Shown: one piece after another, positions 1 through 7,918 of the stretch
How the letters are laid out: each line of letters starts with the position of its first letter
How positions within the stretch are numbered: the stretch's first letter is position 1
Notes under the pieces: model-generated
Databases searched by the model: none
Told to the model about the DNA's origin: nothing
What the model saw: the letters and a program-made list of their open reading frames with translations, nothing else
Translations under genes and position numbers: made by a program
Source of the DNA: Polyangia bacterium
GTDB taxonomy: Bacteria > Myxococcota_A > Polyangia > Fen-1088
DNA: 34,985 nucleotides
Reading direction: 5' to 3'
Assembly: GCA_036268875.1 (NCBI GenBank)
Contig: DATATI010000068.1
Location: forward strand, 1 to 34,985

Positions 1-1
1 G

Positions 2-493
2 TTCATGTTCACGTGTTCGGCCTGCCACGGCAACTACGCCGACGCCGGGCTGGATCCGGTCACCTTCCACGAGGACTACGGCCACCGCAAGAGTCCAAAA
101 GGGCTCGCCTCCGCAACCCAGGGCTTCTTGACCGGCGTGACGTACGCCATGACCAATTTCAACAACACTTTGACGGCCATGATGAACTGCGCCGATGGAG
201 CCGGGAACCTCCTCGACAACTCGGTGGTGTACTCCACCTCCTGCACGAGCGAGTCGCAGACGCACAGTGGCGATGACTACCCAACCTTGGTCGCGGGAAA
301 GGCAGGCGGCCTGCTGAAGACCGACCAGCACATGCGCTTTGCCGGCGGGCCGCCGGGAACGACCGGGGCACCCAACGGCGACAACCAGTCCAAGGTGGCG
401 TACACGTTGCTGACGGCACTGGGGAGGCCTGCGAGTCCCTGGGGGATGGGGGCTTCGCAGGCCACCACCGGCCTCCCGTCGATGCTGGCATAG
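2..493 (+). CDS. DUF1552 family protein, C-terminal part (truncated by window edge)
   Basis: The reading frame is open from the left edge and ends at 493, so only the last ~163 residues are present. They align by eye along their length with the C-terminal third of the complete DUF1552 protein at 20563-21927: both carry a YGHR motif, then DGAGNLLDNS, TSCTSESQTHS, a GKAGG-LK-DQH motif, and both end in P-MLA. DUF1552 proteins are exported proteins of unknown biochemical role, related to the DUF1501/alkaline-phosphatase-like fold and usually encoded beside a DUF1592 protein; the partner would lie left of the window. Oddity: near the N-terminus of the visible part there is CSACH, a CxxCH-type heme motif, where the 20563 paralogue has PAASF. 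Family assignment is firm; function is unknown. Confidence 0.88.
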   Translation, partial: FMFTCSACHGNYADAGLDPVTFHEDYGHRKSPKGLASATQGFLTGVTYAMTNFNNTLTAMMNCADGAGNLLDNSVVYSTSCTSESQTHSGDDYPTLVAGKAGGLLKTDQHMRFAGGPPGTTGAPNGDNQSKVAYTLLTALGRPASPWGMGASQATTGLPSMLA

Positions 494-585
494 CGGCCCG
501 ACGCCCAGAGGGCGAGAATACGTGCGGCCTCAGCTCGCGGCGCGCATCGACGTTAATTGTCACGCGCGGCTGCTATGTTGCGGCG

Positions 586-1785
586 ATGCCCTTCTCACGG
601 GTGGAGTCGGTCCAGCACGAGATCCGTGCACACTATCGAGCGTTACGGGCGATCCGGACGCGCAAGGCGCTGGAGCGGAGCGCCCTGTGGGCTGAAATCG
701 CCGGCGAGGCGCAGCGGGTGCTCGAGGGCGTGGAGCGGGGCGATCGCGCATCGGTGGCCGCGCCAGGGTCGCGCGCGCGAAAGCTGCGGGCGGTTGCTTG
801 GAACATCCAGCGAGGGGCGCGACTAGATGACCTGCGGCGCGCCGTCGCGGCGCCGCCGTTCGCCGATGCCGACCTGTTCTTGCTCAGTGAGGTGGACATC
901 GGCCTCGGGCGTTCGGGCAACCGCAATGTCGCGCGCGAACTGGCCGAGACGCTCGGCATGAGCTACGCATTCGGCGTTTCCTATCTCGCGCTCACCGACG
1001 ATTTCGGTGATGACGCGGGGGGCGTCGAGAACACGCTGGCGTTGTCGGGCGCGGCCGTCATCTCCCGTCATCCCATCGGGCGCGTCGAGAACATCGATCT
1101 CCCCGAGATCCGCGACAAGTTTCACTCTTCGGAAAAGCGCCTTGGCAAGAAGCGCGCCCTGCTGGCGGAGATCGCTCTTCCCGACGGCCCGCTCGTGGTG
1201 GCGGCCTGCCACCTCGACTCGAACGCCTCCCCCGGGCAACGCGCGCACCAGCTTACCGGAGTGCTCGACAGCATCGATCGCAGTGGCGTGACCCGCGCGC
1301 TGGTGGGGGGCGACTTTAACAGCAGCACGTATGACCTCTCGAGCACGTTCGCGCTGGCCCGAGACATTCTGCACAAATTTCTTGTCACCGGGTTCCGCGC
1401 CACCGTCGATCAATATCTGACGCCGGAGAAGCACTACGAGCGGCCGGTGTTCGATCTCCTGCGGGCGCGCCACTTCGCTGTCGAGGGATTCAACGACCGC
1501 GCCCTTGGCACCTACTTCTACGACCTCACGGATTCATACGTCCTCGCCCACTCGCAGAAGCAGGTCGGACGATTGCTGACGCGCCTCCTCGTGCGCCTTC
1601 TCCGCCCATGGAACGGCTGCGTGCCCGTGCGGCTCGATTGGTTCGCCGGCCGTAACCTCACGCCAGTGGGCGCGACCGTCGAGCGCCCGCGCGCTGCCGT
1701 CGATGGACGGCCTCTGTCAGATCACTCGGCGGTCATCGTCGACGTCGCCGTCCAGAAGGCGGAACGTTCCGCCACCGACCAGTAG
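586..1785 (+). CDS. Endonuclease/exonuclease/phosphatase (EEP) fold protein
   Basis: A 399-residue protein with the ordered motifs of the EEP (DNase I/sphingomyelinase) fold: WNIQRG with the Asn at about residue 73, SEVD with the metal-binding Glu at about 102, an AACHLDS strand, GGDFNSS with the Asp/Asn pair, and a C-terminal LSDHSAV with the catalytic Asp-His. These residues bind Mg2+ and activate water for phosphodiester cleavage in the family. The first ~65 residues are helical and charged and precede the fold; no signal peptide or membrane segment is seen, so a cytoplasmic enzyme is likely. The substrate cannot be told from sequence: nucleic acid, lipid head group and inositol phosphate are all possible. 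No strong ribosome site precedes the ATG, so the start is moderately sure. It stands alone between the DUF1552 gene and the formamidase. Confidence 0.82.
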   Translation: MPFSRVESVQHEIRAHYRALRAIRTRKALERSALWAEIAGEAQRVLEGVERGDRASVAAPGSRARKLRAVAWNIQRGARLDDLRRAVAAPPFADADLFLLSEVDIGLGRSGNRNVARELAETLGMSYAFGVSYLALTDDFGDDAGGVENTLALSGAAVISRHPIGRVENIDLPEIRDKFHSSEKRLGKKRALLAEIALPDGPLVVAACHLDSNASPGQRAHQLTGVLDSIDRSGVTRALVGGDFNSSTYDLSSTFALARDILHKFLVTGFRATVDQYLTPEKHYERPVFDLLRARHFAVEGFNDRALGTYFYDLTDSYVLAHSQKQVGRLLTRLLVRLLRPWNGCVPVRLDWFAGRNLTPVGATVERPRAAVDGRPLSDHSAVIVDVAVQKAERSATDQ

Positions 1786-1918
1786 CGCTCGCTACTCCGC
1801 GCGGACAGCAGCAGAGATCCCAGGCTCTCCGCAGCGCGCCCGCCGTTTACCAACAACAGACCGAACGGAAACGAATGCCCCGCCCTCGCGGCGCGAAAAT
1901 GCCCCGCGGAGGTGGACC

Positions 1919-2941
1919 ATGAGCGGACTCGGTGGACTCAACAAATCACCGGCGGGCGTCGTGCTCGGCCTGGTGCAGCTGCAGCTGCCGACGGTGACGA
2001 CGCCTGGCGAGCTCGGGGCGCAGACCAAGCGCATCGTCGAGATGGTCGGCAAGGCGCGGCGCAACCTGCCGACGATGGACCTCGTCGTCTTCCCCGAGTA
2101 CTCGCTGCACGGGCTCTCGATGAGCATCGACCCCGCGCTCATGTGCCGCATGGACGGGCCCGAGGTCGCGGCGTTTCGCGCGGCTTGCCGCGAACAGCGA
2201 ATCTGGGGCTGCTTCTCGATCATGGAGGCGAACCCGCGCGGCAACCCTTACAACACGGGCTTCATCCTCGACGACGCGGGCGAGCTGCAGCTCTACTACC
2301 GCAAGCTGCACCCGTGGGTCCCCGTCGAGCCGTGGGAGCCCGGCGACCTCGGCATCCCCGTGTGCGAGGGCCCGAACGGCAGCCGCCTCGCGCTCATCAT
2401 CTGCCACGACGGCATGTTCCCCGAGATGGCGCGCGAGTGCGCGTACCAGGGCGCCGAGATCATCCTGCGCACGGCCGGGTACACGGCGCCCATCCGCCAC
2501 GCGTGGAAGATCACGAATCAGGCGAACGCGTTCCAGAACCTCGCCGTGACGGCATCGGTCTGCCTGTGCGGCTCCGACGGGACGTTCGACTCGATGGGCG
2601 AGGGCCAGATCGTGAACTTTGACGGCGTGGCACTTGCCGAGGGCGGCGCGCGCGCCGACGAGATCGTCACGGCGGAGGTGCGGCCCGATCTCGTGCGCGA
2701 GGCGCGGCGGCTCTGGGGCGTCGAGAACAACATCTATCAGCTCGGCCATCGCGGCTATGTGGCCGTCGCGGGCGGCGCCGACGATTGCCCTTACACGTAC
2801 ATGCGCGACCTCGTCGCCGGCCGATACCGACTGCCGTGGGAGAGCGAGGTCGTCCACGTCGACGGAACGTCATGCGGCTTCCCGGCGCCGACGCGCAAGT
2901 ACGCGCCCGCGGCCGCCGCGCCGCTCAAGCGCACGGGGTGA
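1919..2941 (+). CDS. amiF: Formamidase (AmiF-type aliphatic amidase, nitrilase superfamily)
   Basis: A 340-residue protein predicted to hydrolyse formamide to formate and ammonia. It carries the nitrilase-superfamily triad in the right order: Glu60 (FPEYS), Lys129 (YRKLHPW) and Cys162 (ICHDGMFPE). AmiF-like rather than AmiE-like features are CHDG around the nucleophile, GEGQI-NFDG, and ENNIYQLGHRGYVA; the C-terminus is short, and the length fits AmiF (about 334 residues). The open frame extends upstream to 1703, but the ATG at 1919 is chosen because a GGAGG site lies at 1908-1912 and because the protein then begins in the AmiF manner (MSGLGG-N-K-P). It is cytoplasmic, with no signal peptide. 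No urea or nickel genes are nearby; it appears monocistronic. The ammonia released could feed general nitrogen assimilation. Confidence 0.93.
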   Translation: MSGLGGLNKSPAGVVLGLVQLQLPTVTTPGELGAQTKRIVEMVGKARRNLPTMDLVVFPEYSLHGLSMSIDPALMCRMDGPEVAAFRAACREQRIWGCFSIMEANPRGNPYNTGFILDDAGELQLYYRKLHPWVPVEPWEPGDLGIPVCEGPNGSRLALIICHDGMFPEMARECAYQGAEIILRTAGYTAPIRHAWKITNQANAFQNLAVTASVCLCGSDGTFDSMGEGQIVNFDGVALAEGGARADEIVTAEVRPDLVREARRLWGVENNIYQLGHRGYVAVAGGADDCPYTYMRDLVAGRYRLPWESEVVHVDGTSCGFPAPTRKYAPAAAAPLKRTG

Positions 2942-3035
2942 CGTCCCGGATCAGTCGGCGGCGCCCCGCACGACCGCTGCAAAATCGTCGAGGATCGCTT
3001 TGGCGTCCCGAAGCTTCGCTTCCGCCGACGCTCGA

Positions 3036-3269
3036 TCAATGCAGCAGGCCGAACCGCTTGAGCAGCAGGGCCGCCGCGGCGATCACCAGGGCCGCGGTGG
3101 CGAGGTGGCCGAGGAGACGGCGGAACGGAGTGATGGGCTTCGGCTTCGTCTTGCTGGGTGCCGCGCCGGTCACACCGTGGACAGTGGCGCGGAAGCCGCC
3201 ACGCAGAGAGCTGAGAGTGCCTCCCCCACCGCTTCTGCTACGCCGAGAATGCCCCCGCTTGCGCCTCAT
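3036..3269 (-). CDS. Small basic single-helix membrane protein, unknown function
   Basis: A predicted 77-residue protein. The N-terminal half is very basic and Gly-rich (MRRKRGHSRRS, then GGGG), and residues about 52-70 form one hydrophobic helix (LATAALVIAAAALLL) ended by KRFGLLH. The frame is open further upstream to 3521, but that part is Arg/Pro/Ser-rich and looks non-coding, so the internal ATG at 3269 is preferred. The ribosome site is weak. Basic N-terminus before a C-terminal helix suggests a tail-anchored inner-membrane protein whose basic tail could bind nucleic acid or phospholipid; that is inference. I do not recognise a named family. It is convergent with the formamidase gene. 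Confidence 0.45.
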   Translation of the reverse strand: MRRKRGHSRRSRSGGGGTLSSLRGGFRATVHGVTGAAPSKTKPKPITPFRRLLGHLATAALVIAAAALLLKRFGLLH

Positions 3270-3517
3270 GCCTTGTTCATACCACCGGCGGGCGCTACGG
3301 GGAGCGCACGAGCGCGGGTAGAACGTATCTGGGAGCTTGCAGTCCAGCGCTCCGAACGATCCTGGAGGAAGGACCGCGCTCTCGGCCAACTCCAAGGAGA
3401 CGGCCGGACGGCGGCGGGTGACGGCACCAGTAACGCTGGGCGAGGGGCTTCTCGGTGACGTCGTCGCGGAGTGTCTGGCGCGGCATCCCCAGATGAGCGC
3501 CGAGAGACAATTTACCT

Positions 3518-4066
3518 TCACGCCGCGGCGGCATTTGCCGCGCGCACGGCTTGCAACTCGAGCTCGATCTCGACGCGATCACTGACCAGCACGCCCCCGG
3601 TCTCGAGGGCCTGGTTCCACTTGAGGCCGAAGTCCTTTCGGTCGAAGGCGCCCTTCGCCGTGAAGCCGACCCGTTCGTTGCCCCAGGGGTCCTTGCCGCG
3701 ACCGCCGTACTCGACGTCCAGCGCGATGTCGCGCTTGACATCGCGAATGGTCAGCTCTCCGGTCAGGCGGTAGCGCTCTTTCCCGAGCGTCTCGATCGCC
3801 GTGCTGCGAAACCGGATCTGGGGAAAATGCTCGACGTCGAAGAAGTCGGCCGACCTCAAGTGATCGTCGCGCTGGGCCGTGCCGGTGTCGATGCTGGAGG
3901 CATCGATCGTGGCTTCCACGACCGAGCGGGCGAGGTCGCTTTCGTCGAGCTCGATGTTCCCGCTGAACTTCCCGAAGCGGCCTCGGACCTTCGAGACCAC
4001 CATGTGGCGAACCGAGAAGCTGATGTCTGAGTGAACGGTGTCGAGGTTCCAGTGATTGGTCGGCAT
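3518..4066 (-). CDS. YceI family lipid-binding-like protein
   Basis: A 182-residue YceI-family protein, the lipocalin-like barrel that binds isoprenoid-type lipids in characterised members. Family hallmarks are the opening W-LDT-HSDISFSVRHMVVSKVRG-F, then DA-SIDTG--QRDDHLRS-DFFD-E-FP-I-F-S, and the closing RK-FGL-WN-ALETGGVLVSD-V-IELE-Q. Unlike E. coli YceI there is no signal peptide, so it is probably cytoplasmic; such leaderless YceI proteins are common. An AGGAGGA ribosome site (4074-4080) lies 7 bases before the ATG. It is transcribed divergently from a LysR regulator with a 78-base shared intergenic region, so the regulator probably controls it. The physiological ligand is unknown. Confidence 0.92.
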   Translation of the reverse strand: MPTNHWNLDTVHSDISFSVRHMVVSKVRGRFGKFSGNIELDESDLARSVVEATIDASSIDTGTAQRDDHLRSADFFDVEHFPQIRFRSTAIETLGKERYRLTGELTIRDVKRDIALDVEYGGRGKDPWGNERVGFTAKGAFDRKDFGLKWNQALETGGVLVSDRVEIELELQAVRAANAAAA

Positions 4067-4144
4067 TGACGTGTCCTCCTGCTACAACACATACAACCGT
4101 TCCAGCATTGGGACTAGACAGGAAGATCTAGACTATCTGTTCCC
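4067..4144. promoter_or_regulatory. Divergent yceI / lysR control region
   Basis: This 78-base region separates two divergent start codons and is AT-richer than its surroundings. It holds two copies of CTAGAC (4114-4119 and 4128-4133) around an AGATCTAGA element, inside a stretch bounded by GGGA (4110-4113) and TCCC (4141-4144). LysR regulators normally bind imperfect dyads in such spaces; this block just before the lysR start is the best candidate operator. Binding is inference. Confidence 0.4.
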
Positions 4145-5068
4145 ATGGTAGAACAATCTGCGGTCATGGACTTGAACGAGATGCTGGTGTTCGCGCGCGT
4201 CGCTCTGACCGGGAGTTTCACGACCGCGGCGGCCGACCTCGGGATGCCGAAGTCGACGGTCAGCCGGAAGGTCACCGAGTTGGAGGCCCGTCTCAAGGCG
4301 CGCCTCCTCAATCGCACCACCCGAAAGGTGAGCCTGACCGACGTCGGCCGGACCTACTACGACTACTGCGCCCGCGTGGTGGCCGAGATCGAAGACGCCG
4401 AGCGCGCCGTCACTAATCTCCAAGAGATGCCGCGCGGCTTGCTGCGCGTGACCACGGGACCGAACGTCGCTTTCTTGACCCCGATTCTGAATGACTACAT
4501 GAGGCGCTATCCGGAGGTGCGGGTCGAGATCTTCTGCACCGGACGCACTGTCGACCTGATCGAGGAGCGGTTCGACGTCGCGATCCGGGCAGGCGTGCTC
4601 GGCGACTCGACGCTGATCGCACGCAGCCTCGGCAAAGTGAGGTGGTTCCTGGTCGGCGCGCCGGCGTATCTCAAGAAACACGGACGCCCGCGAGCGATCG
4701 ACGATCTAAAGCAGCACGACTGCATCATGTTCGGCACGGCCTCGAGCGGCGCGGCGCTACGTCTCCAGAGAGGCGACAGGGCGGCGCATGTCGAGCCGCC
4801 CGCGCGCTTCATGGTGAACGACTTCGATCTCGTCCACGCCGCTGCGCTGGCGGGCTTGGGCGTCGCGCTCCTCCCCGCCTACTTTTGCCTGGACGACATT
4901 CGCACGAAGCGGCTCGAACGCGTACTCGGCGATTGGGAAGCACCGCCGGTGCCGGTCCACGTCGTGTACCCGGGCGCGCGCTACGTCTCGCCTAAGGTGA
5001 AGACCTTCGTCGACCATCTGCAGGAGCGCACGACGCCGCCGCCGTGGGAAGTCGGCCCCATGCCGTGA
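4145..5068 (+). CDS. LysR family transcriptional regulator (CrgA-like)
   Basis: A 307-residue LysR-type regulator. The N-terminal winged helix-turn-helix covers about residues 8-66 (FARVALTGSFTTAAADLGMPKSTVSRKVTELEARL, then LLNRTTRKVSLTDVG), followed by a linker helix and a type-2 periplasmic-binding-like effector domain from about residue 95 to 298 (LRVTTGPNVAF, GVALLPAYF). The sequence style is that of the large CrgA-like subgroup, which commonly controls adjacent oxidoreductase, quinone-response or YceI genes. Two starts are possible: ATG 4145 or ATG 4166 (MDLNEM), the latter closer to the usual family N-terminus. It is divergent from yceI, so yceI regulation and autoregulation are likely. 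The effector is unknown. Confidence 0.93.
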   Translation: MVEQSAVMDLNEMLVFARVALTGSFTTAAADLGMPKSTVSRKVTELEARLKARLLNRTTRKVSLTDVGRTYYDYCARVVAEIEDAERAVTNLQEMPRGLLRVTTGPNVAFLTPILNDYMRRYPEVRVEIFCTGRTVDLIEERFDVAIRAGVLGDSTLIARSLGKVRWFLVGAPAYLKKHGRPRAIDDLKQHDCIMFGTASSGAALRLQRGDRAAHVEPPARFMVNDFDLVHAAALAGLGVALLPAYFCLDDIRTKRLERVLGDWEAPPVPVHVVYPGARYVSPKVKTFVDHLQERTTPPPWEVGPMP

Positions 5069-5184
5069 GCTGTCAGCTTGGCCGTGCTCCGCTCATCCCG
5101 CCAAGCCATGGTGCGGCGCCGCCATCGAGTTCGTCACCCGGCCCTTCGCCGCTTCGCGCCCATTCACTTCTGGTTGCGCGAGAT

Positions 5185-5895
5185 CTAGATCGCGGCCGCC
5201 GCCGCCTTGAGAGCTTCTGCCGCGCCCGACGTCAGGCCGTCGCCGTGGCAGGGGACGAGGCGGGCCAACCCCGGCAGATCGGCCCACTCGGCGAGTTGCC
5301 GCTTGAGCGCGCCCTTGTCCTTGATGAACATCATCTTGAAGACGGGCACGATCTTCGGGCCCCCGCCGAAACCCATGAGGCGTGGAAGCAGGCCGAGGGA
5401 GTCCTTCGGATTGTTCTGGAGCACGTCGGAGACGAGGAGGCTCACCCGCCGTCCACCGTCGCTCTTGACGATGACGGCCGGCTCGCCGGTCTTCGCGCCC
5501 GCGACGGGCATGACCTCGACCGTCGGGTCAGGCGGGACGTCCTCGAGCATGCCCGCGATGTCGGCGCGCGCGCGCAGCTTCGCCTCGCATTGCTTCGGGC
5601 CGTAGACCTTGAGCCCGAGCTTCTCGGCGAACGCGCGCGCGTCGATCATGTGCTGGTCGTGCGTGACGACGAGGATCGACGGGCGTCCCCAGGCCGTCAC
5701 CTCGGCGAGCAGCTTCTCCTCGAGAGGGATCGCCATCCCGAAGAACATCAGCGTCCCGTCCGACCGCTTGATGATGAACATCCGTCGCTTGAAGGGAATG
5801 CCGGGCACATCCCCCTGGACGGCCCAGAGGTTGTCCTCGAGCTTCTCGATCGGATCGTGACGCGTGACGGTCCAGGGGCGCGGTGGCTTCGGCAT
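5185..5895 (-). CDS. Metallo-beta-lactamase-like protein (DUF4336-like), unknown substrate
   Basis: A 236-residue predicted cytoplasmic protein. The start is set at 5895 because a strong GGAAGGAGG site lies just upstream and the protein then opens with the motif PRPWTVTRHDPIEKLEDNLWAV; the frame itself stays open to 5988. The pattern LEDNLWAV-GDVPG-P--R-M-I-K-SDG-L-FF-AIPL, then a strand with HDQH (His79, His82) and KVYGP, resembles DUF4336-type members of the metallo-beta-lactamase fold; VPCHGD near residue 218 could supply another metal ligand. The classical HxHxDH motif is not intact, so hydrolase activity is uncertain. It is convergent with lysR and sits next to an acyl-CoA dehydrogenase remnant. 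Function unknown. Confidence 0.72.
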   Translation of the reverse strand: MPKPPRPWTVTRHDPIEKLEDNLWAVQGDVPGIPFKRRMFIIKRSDGTLMFFGMAIPLEEKLLAEVTAWGRPSILVVTHDQHMIDARAFAEKLGLKVYGPKQCEAKLRARADIAGMLEDVPPDPTVEVMPVAGAKTGEPAVIVKSDGGRRVSLLVSDVLQNNPKDSLGLLPRLMGFGGGPKIVPVFKMMFIKDKGALKRQLAEWADLPGLARLVPCHGDGLTSGAAEALKAAAAAI

Positions 5896-6027
5896 GGATC
5901 CTCCTTCCGTGTTGAGTACCACGCCTTCGATCGACGCCGGCGGATTGCTGATGCGCTCGCGTCGTGGCGCAGTCGTCCACGCCAGCATGGTCTAGCTGGC
6001 CGCCAAGGAGAAGCCGGGCAAGGAGAG

Positions 6028-6249
6028 ATGACGTCCTCGATGCTGGCGCGTCGGACCGTGATCGGGCAGGCGATTCTCAAGACGGTCGACAAGGCGATGG
6101 AAACCGCGGGCGGTGTGGGCTTCTTCCGCGAGACCGGCCTCGAGCGCCTGTTCCGCGACGTCCAGGCCTCGCGGTGCCAACCCGCGCCCGAAAAGACGCA
6201 GACGCGCCTCACGGGCCGCGTCCCCCTCGGTCTGGACATCGACGGATAA
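6028..6249 (+). pseudogene. Acyl-CoA dehydrogenase, C-terminal remnant
   Basis: This 73-codon stretch encodes the end of an acyl-CoA dehydrogenase: a helix with VDKAMETAGGVGFFRETGLERLFRDVQASR, then P-PEK-Q-R-TGR--LGLD. The AM--AGG-GFFR---LERLFRDV block is the characteristic C-terminal helical bundle motif that contacts FAD across the dimer. The rest of the gene (about 300 residues carrying FAD and substrate sites and the catalytic Glu) is not found upstream, which is instead the divergent DUF4336-like gene. In the 30 bases before the ATG a different frame reads LAAKEKPGKE, which may be a little more of the decayed gene. The GG Cys-Gln (RCQP) replaces the usual Phe-His (RFHP). It is almost certainly non-functional. 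Confidence 0.7.
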
Positions 6250-6289
6250 CGCCCAGAGCGTTCAAGGGACGAACAAGAGCCGGCGGTCG

Positions 6290-7507
6290 TTATTGAGCGA
6301 CGTGGTAGAGGATTGAAAGTTCGATACGGGCGTTCCGCGCGCGGCCGCCCGCGGTCGCGTTGTCGGCGACGGGTTGCTCCCGGCCTTTCCCGTCAACGTT
6401 CAGGCGCTTTGGATCGATACCCCGCGTGACCAGCGCCCAGTAAACAGCGTTGGCCCGCGCCAGGGAGAGCGCCGCCAGTTCCTTCGGCGCTCCCTGGTCG
6501 TCGGTGAAGCCCGCTATTTGGACCGGATAGCTCGGGTAATTGGCGAGAAGCTCTTTGACTGAATCCAGTGTCTTCGCGCCCTCCGGCAAAAGTACGGACT
6601 GCTTGTCGGCGAACAGCCCGCCCAGAACCACGACCAACCGCTGCAGATCCCCTGCTCGTTCAAGGCGCAGTTTCACACCAGAAAGGGCGCTGGCGTCGGC
6701 TTCCAGTGCAGCGTCGCGCGCGCGATTGGCGACGAGCTCCGCGGTTCTCTCGTATTGCGGCCGGGCCACCGCGATGCCGCCATCTGCTTCGGACTGGGCA
6801 AGCGCGGTCCGCGCCAGCGCCTCATCCCAGCGACCGGCGTCGAACTCTTTGTGGGCCTCCTGCAGCATGTTGGTGGCCGCGACGTACTTGACCTTGGCAT
6901 AGCGCGGGGCCTGGACCGTCTCGGCAGTTCGAATCGCCAGTTCGGCGCGACGGATCCCGTCCAGGGCCTCCGCCCGTCGCTGCTGCGATGACAGCTGGTC
7001 CGCCAACTTCTGCCGTTCGCTCACGGCCTGTTGTTTGGCGCTGGCCATTTGTTCGGTCATCGTCTTCCGTTCCTGCGCGGCCGCTGCCTTCGTCGCCCGG
7101 AGCTTCTCCAGCAGGTCCACGCCTTCCCTGACGATTGCCAGCTGATCTTCCAGCCGGGCGTCCTCGTCCCTGACGATGGCCAGCTTGTCGTCAAGCTGTG
7201 CGCTTTGGCTCTGGGCATACTCGGCCTGCAAGATTGCCAGCGCCGTTTTCATCTTGATCTGCCCCAGCAAGGCGTCTCGCCGGGCAGCGTAAGTATCTCG
7301 TCGATCCCACGCTGCGTGCGCGCGCAGCAAAAGATCGTCAGCTTCCGCCAGGAGATCGAACGCGCGGCGATCGGCATCCCTCAGCGTGGGATCGGCGCGC
7401 AGCTTCTCCAGCGCCACCAATTCGACCGGTCGGGGGCGGGCGGCGCAACCCAGCGTTGCGAGCACCGGGATGGCCAGAACCAGCAACGAACACTTCTTTT
7501 CCGACAT
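6290..7507 (-). CDS. OmpA family lipoprotein with coiled-coil periplasmic region
   Basis: A 405-residue predicted outer-membrane lipoprotein that anchors to peptidoglycan. It has an N-terminal signal with a lipobox-like LATLGC (Cys21). Residues about 30-280 are helical and charged, with Gln/Lys/Glu-rich coiled coil around 95-190 and a DUF4398-like helical stretch (YAKVKYVAATNMLQEAHKEFDAGRW-EALARTALAQSEAD). Residues about 295-402 are an OmpA C-terminal domain: LLPEGAKTLDSVKELLANYP, IAGFTDDQG, LSLARANAVYWALVTRGID, and GRARNARIEL, including the Asp and Arg that hold diaminopimelate in the family. The ATG at 7507 gives the complete signal. It ends beside the acyl-CoA dehydrogenase remnant and is divergent from the ammonium transporter cluster. 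Likely role: envelope integrity. Confidence 0.9.
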   Translation of the reverse strand: MSEKKCSLLVLAIPVLATLGCAARPRPVELVALEKLRADPTLRDADRRAFDLLAEADDLLLRAHAAWDRRDTYAARRDALLGQIKMKTALAILQAEYAQSQSAQLDDKLAIVRDEDARLEDQLAIVREGVDLLEKLRATKAAAAQERKTMTEQMASAKQQAVSERQKLADQLSSQQRRAEALDGIRRAELAIRTAETVQAPRYAKVKYVAATNMLQEAHKEFDAGRWDEALARTALAQSEADGGIAVARPQYERTAELVANRARDAALEADASALSGVKLRLERAGDLQRLVVVLGGLFADKQSVLLPEGAKTLDSVKELLANYPSYPVQIAGFTDDQGAPKELAALSLARANAVYWALVTRGIDPKRLNVDGKGREQPVADNATAGGRARNARIELSILYHVAQ

Positions 7508-7677
7508 CCTGCGCGCAGTCTACCTGAACCCGCTCAGCCGCCGAAAATCAGCGCTATTCCCCGGGTTTTCTGGCTTCGGTCGGACTGCCAAAACAAAGTT
7601 ACAAAGGTTTTTCGTGTGCGAAATCACCTGTTAACCAAAGCCCCCTAGAGTGGCTGTAAGGAAATCGGAGGCCAGCC

Positions 7678-7872
7678 ATGTGGGAGCAATACAAAAAAAC
7701 GTTCGGCAGCATGCAGGCATTCATCGTCCTCGTCGCGATCGCTCTCTATTTCGGATTGGGCCGGTCCGTGGCCACGGCTTCGGGATTTTTCTTGATGATG
7801 CAGGTGGGAGCAGTGTTCGGGGCGATGTGGGCCGCCAGACTGAGGCGGCGAGCCAATCCGCCAGCGTGGTGA
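7678..7872 (+). CDS. Small two-helix membrane protein upstream of amt
   Basis: A 64-residue protein with a GGAGG ribosome site 6 bases before its ATG. After a short amphipathic start (MWEQYKKTFGSMQ) there are two hydrophobic segments, about residues 13-28 (AFIVLVAIALYFGLGR) and 35-53 (SGFFLMMQVGAVFGAMWAA), and a basic C-terminus (RLRRRA). It begins 46 bases upstream of the ammonium transporter gene in the same direction, so co-transcription is likely. I do not recognise a named family. By position it could be an accessory or assembly subunit of the transporter; that is inference. No amphipathic GlnK/PII-like fold is present. Confidence 0.7.
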   Translation: MWEQYKKTFGSMQAFIVLVAIALYFGLGRSVATASGFFLMMQVGAVFGAMWAARLRRRANPPAW

Positions 7873-7918
7873 TGCGAGTGGTCCAACGTCAACCAACAGG
7901 TGAGAGGTAAAAAAAGAC

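Noticed and set aside
2951-3038. Minus-strand tail reading ASAEAKLRDAKAILDDF then AAVVRGAAD and a stop
   Set aside because: Looks like a helical C-terminus but has no start, overlaps the end of the small membrane protein, and its upstream frame is poor in coding features.
7508-7677. Possible sigma-54 promoter upstream of the amt cluster
   Set aside because: TGGC and TGC elements are present but the GG-to-GC spacing is wrong.
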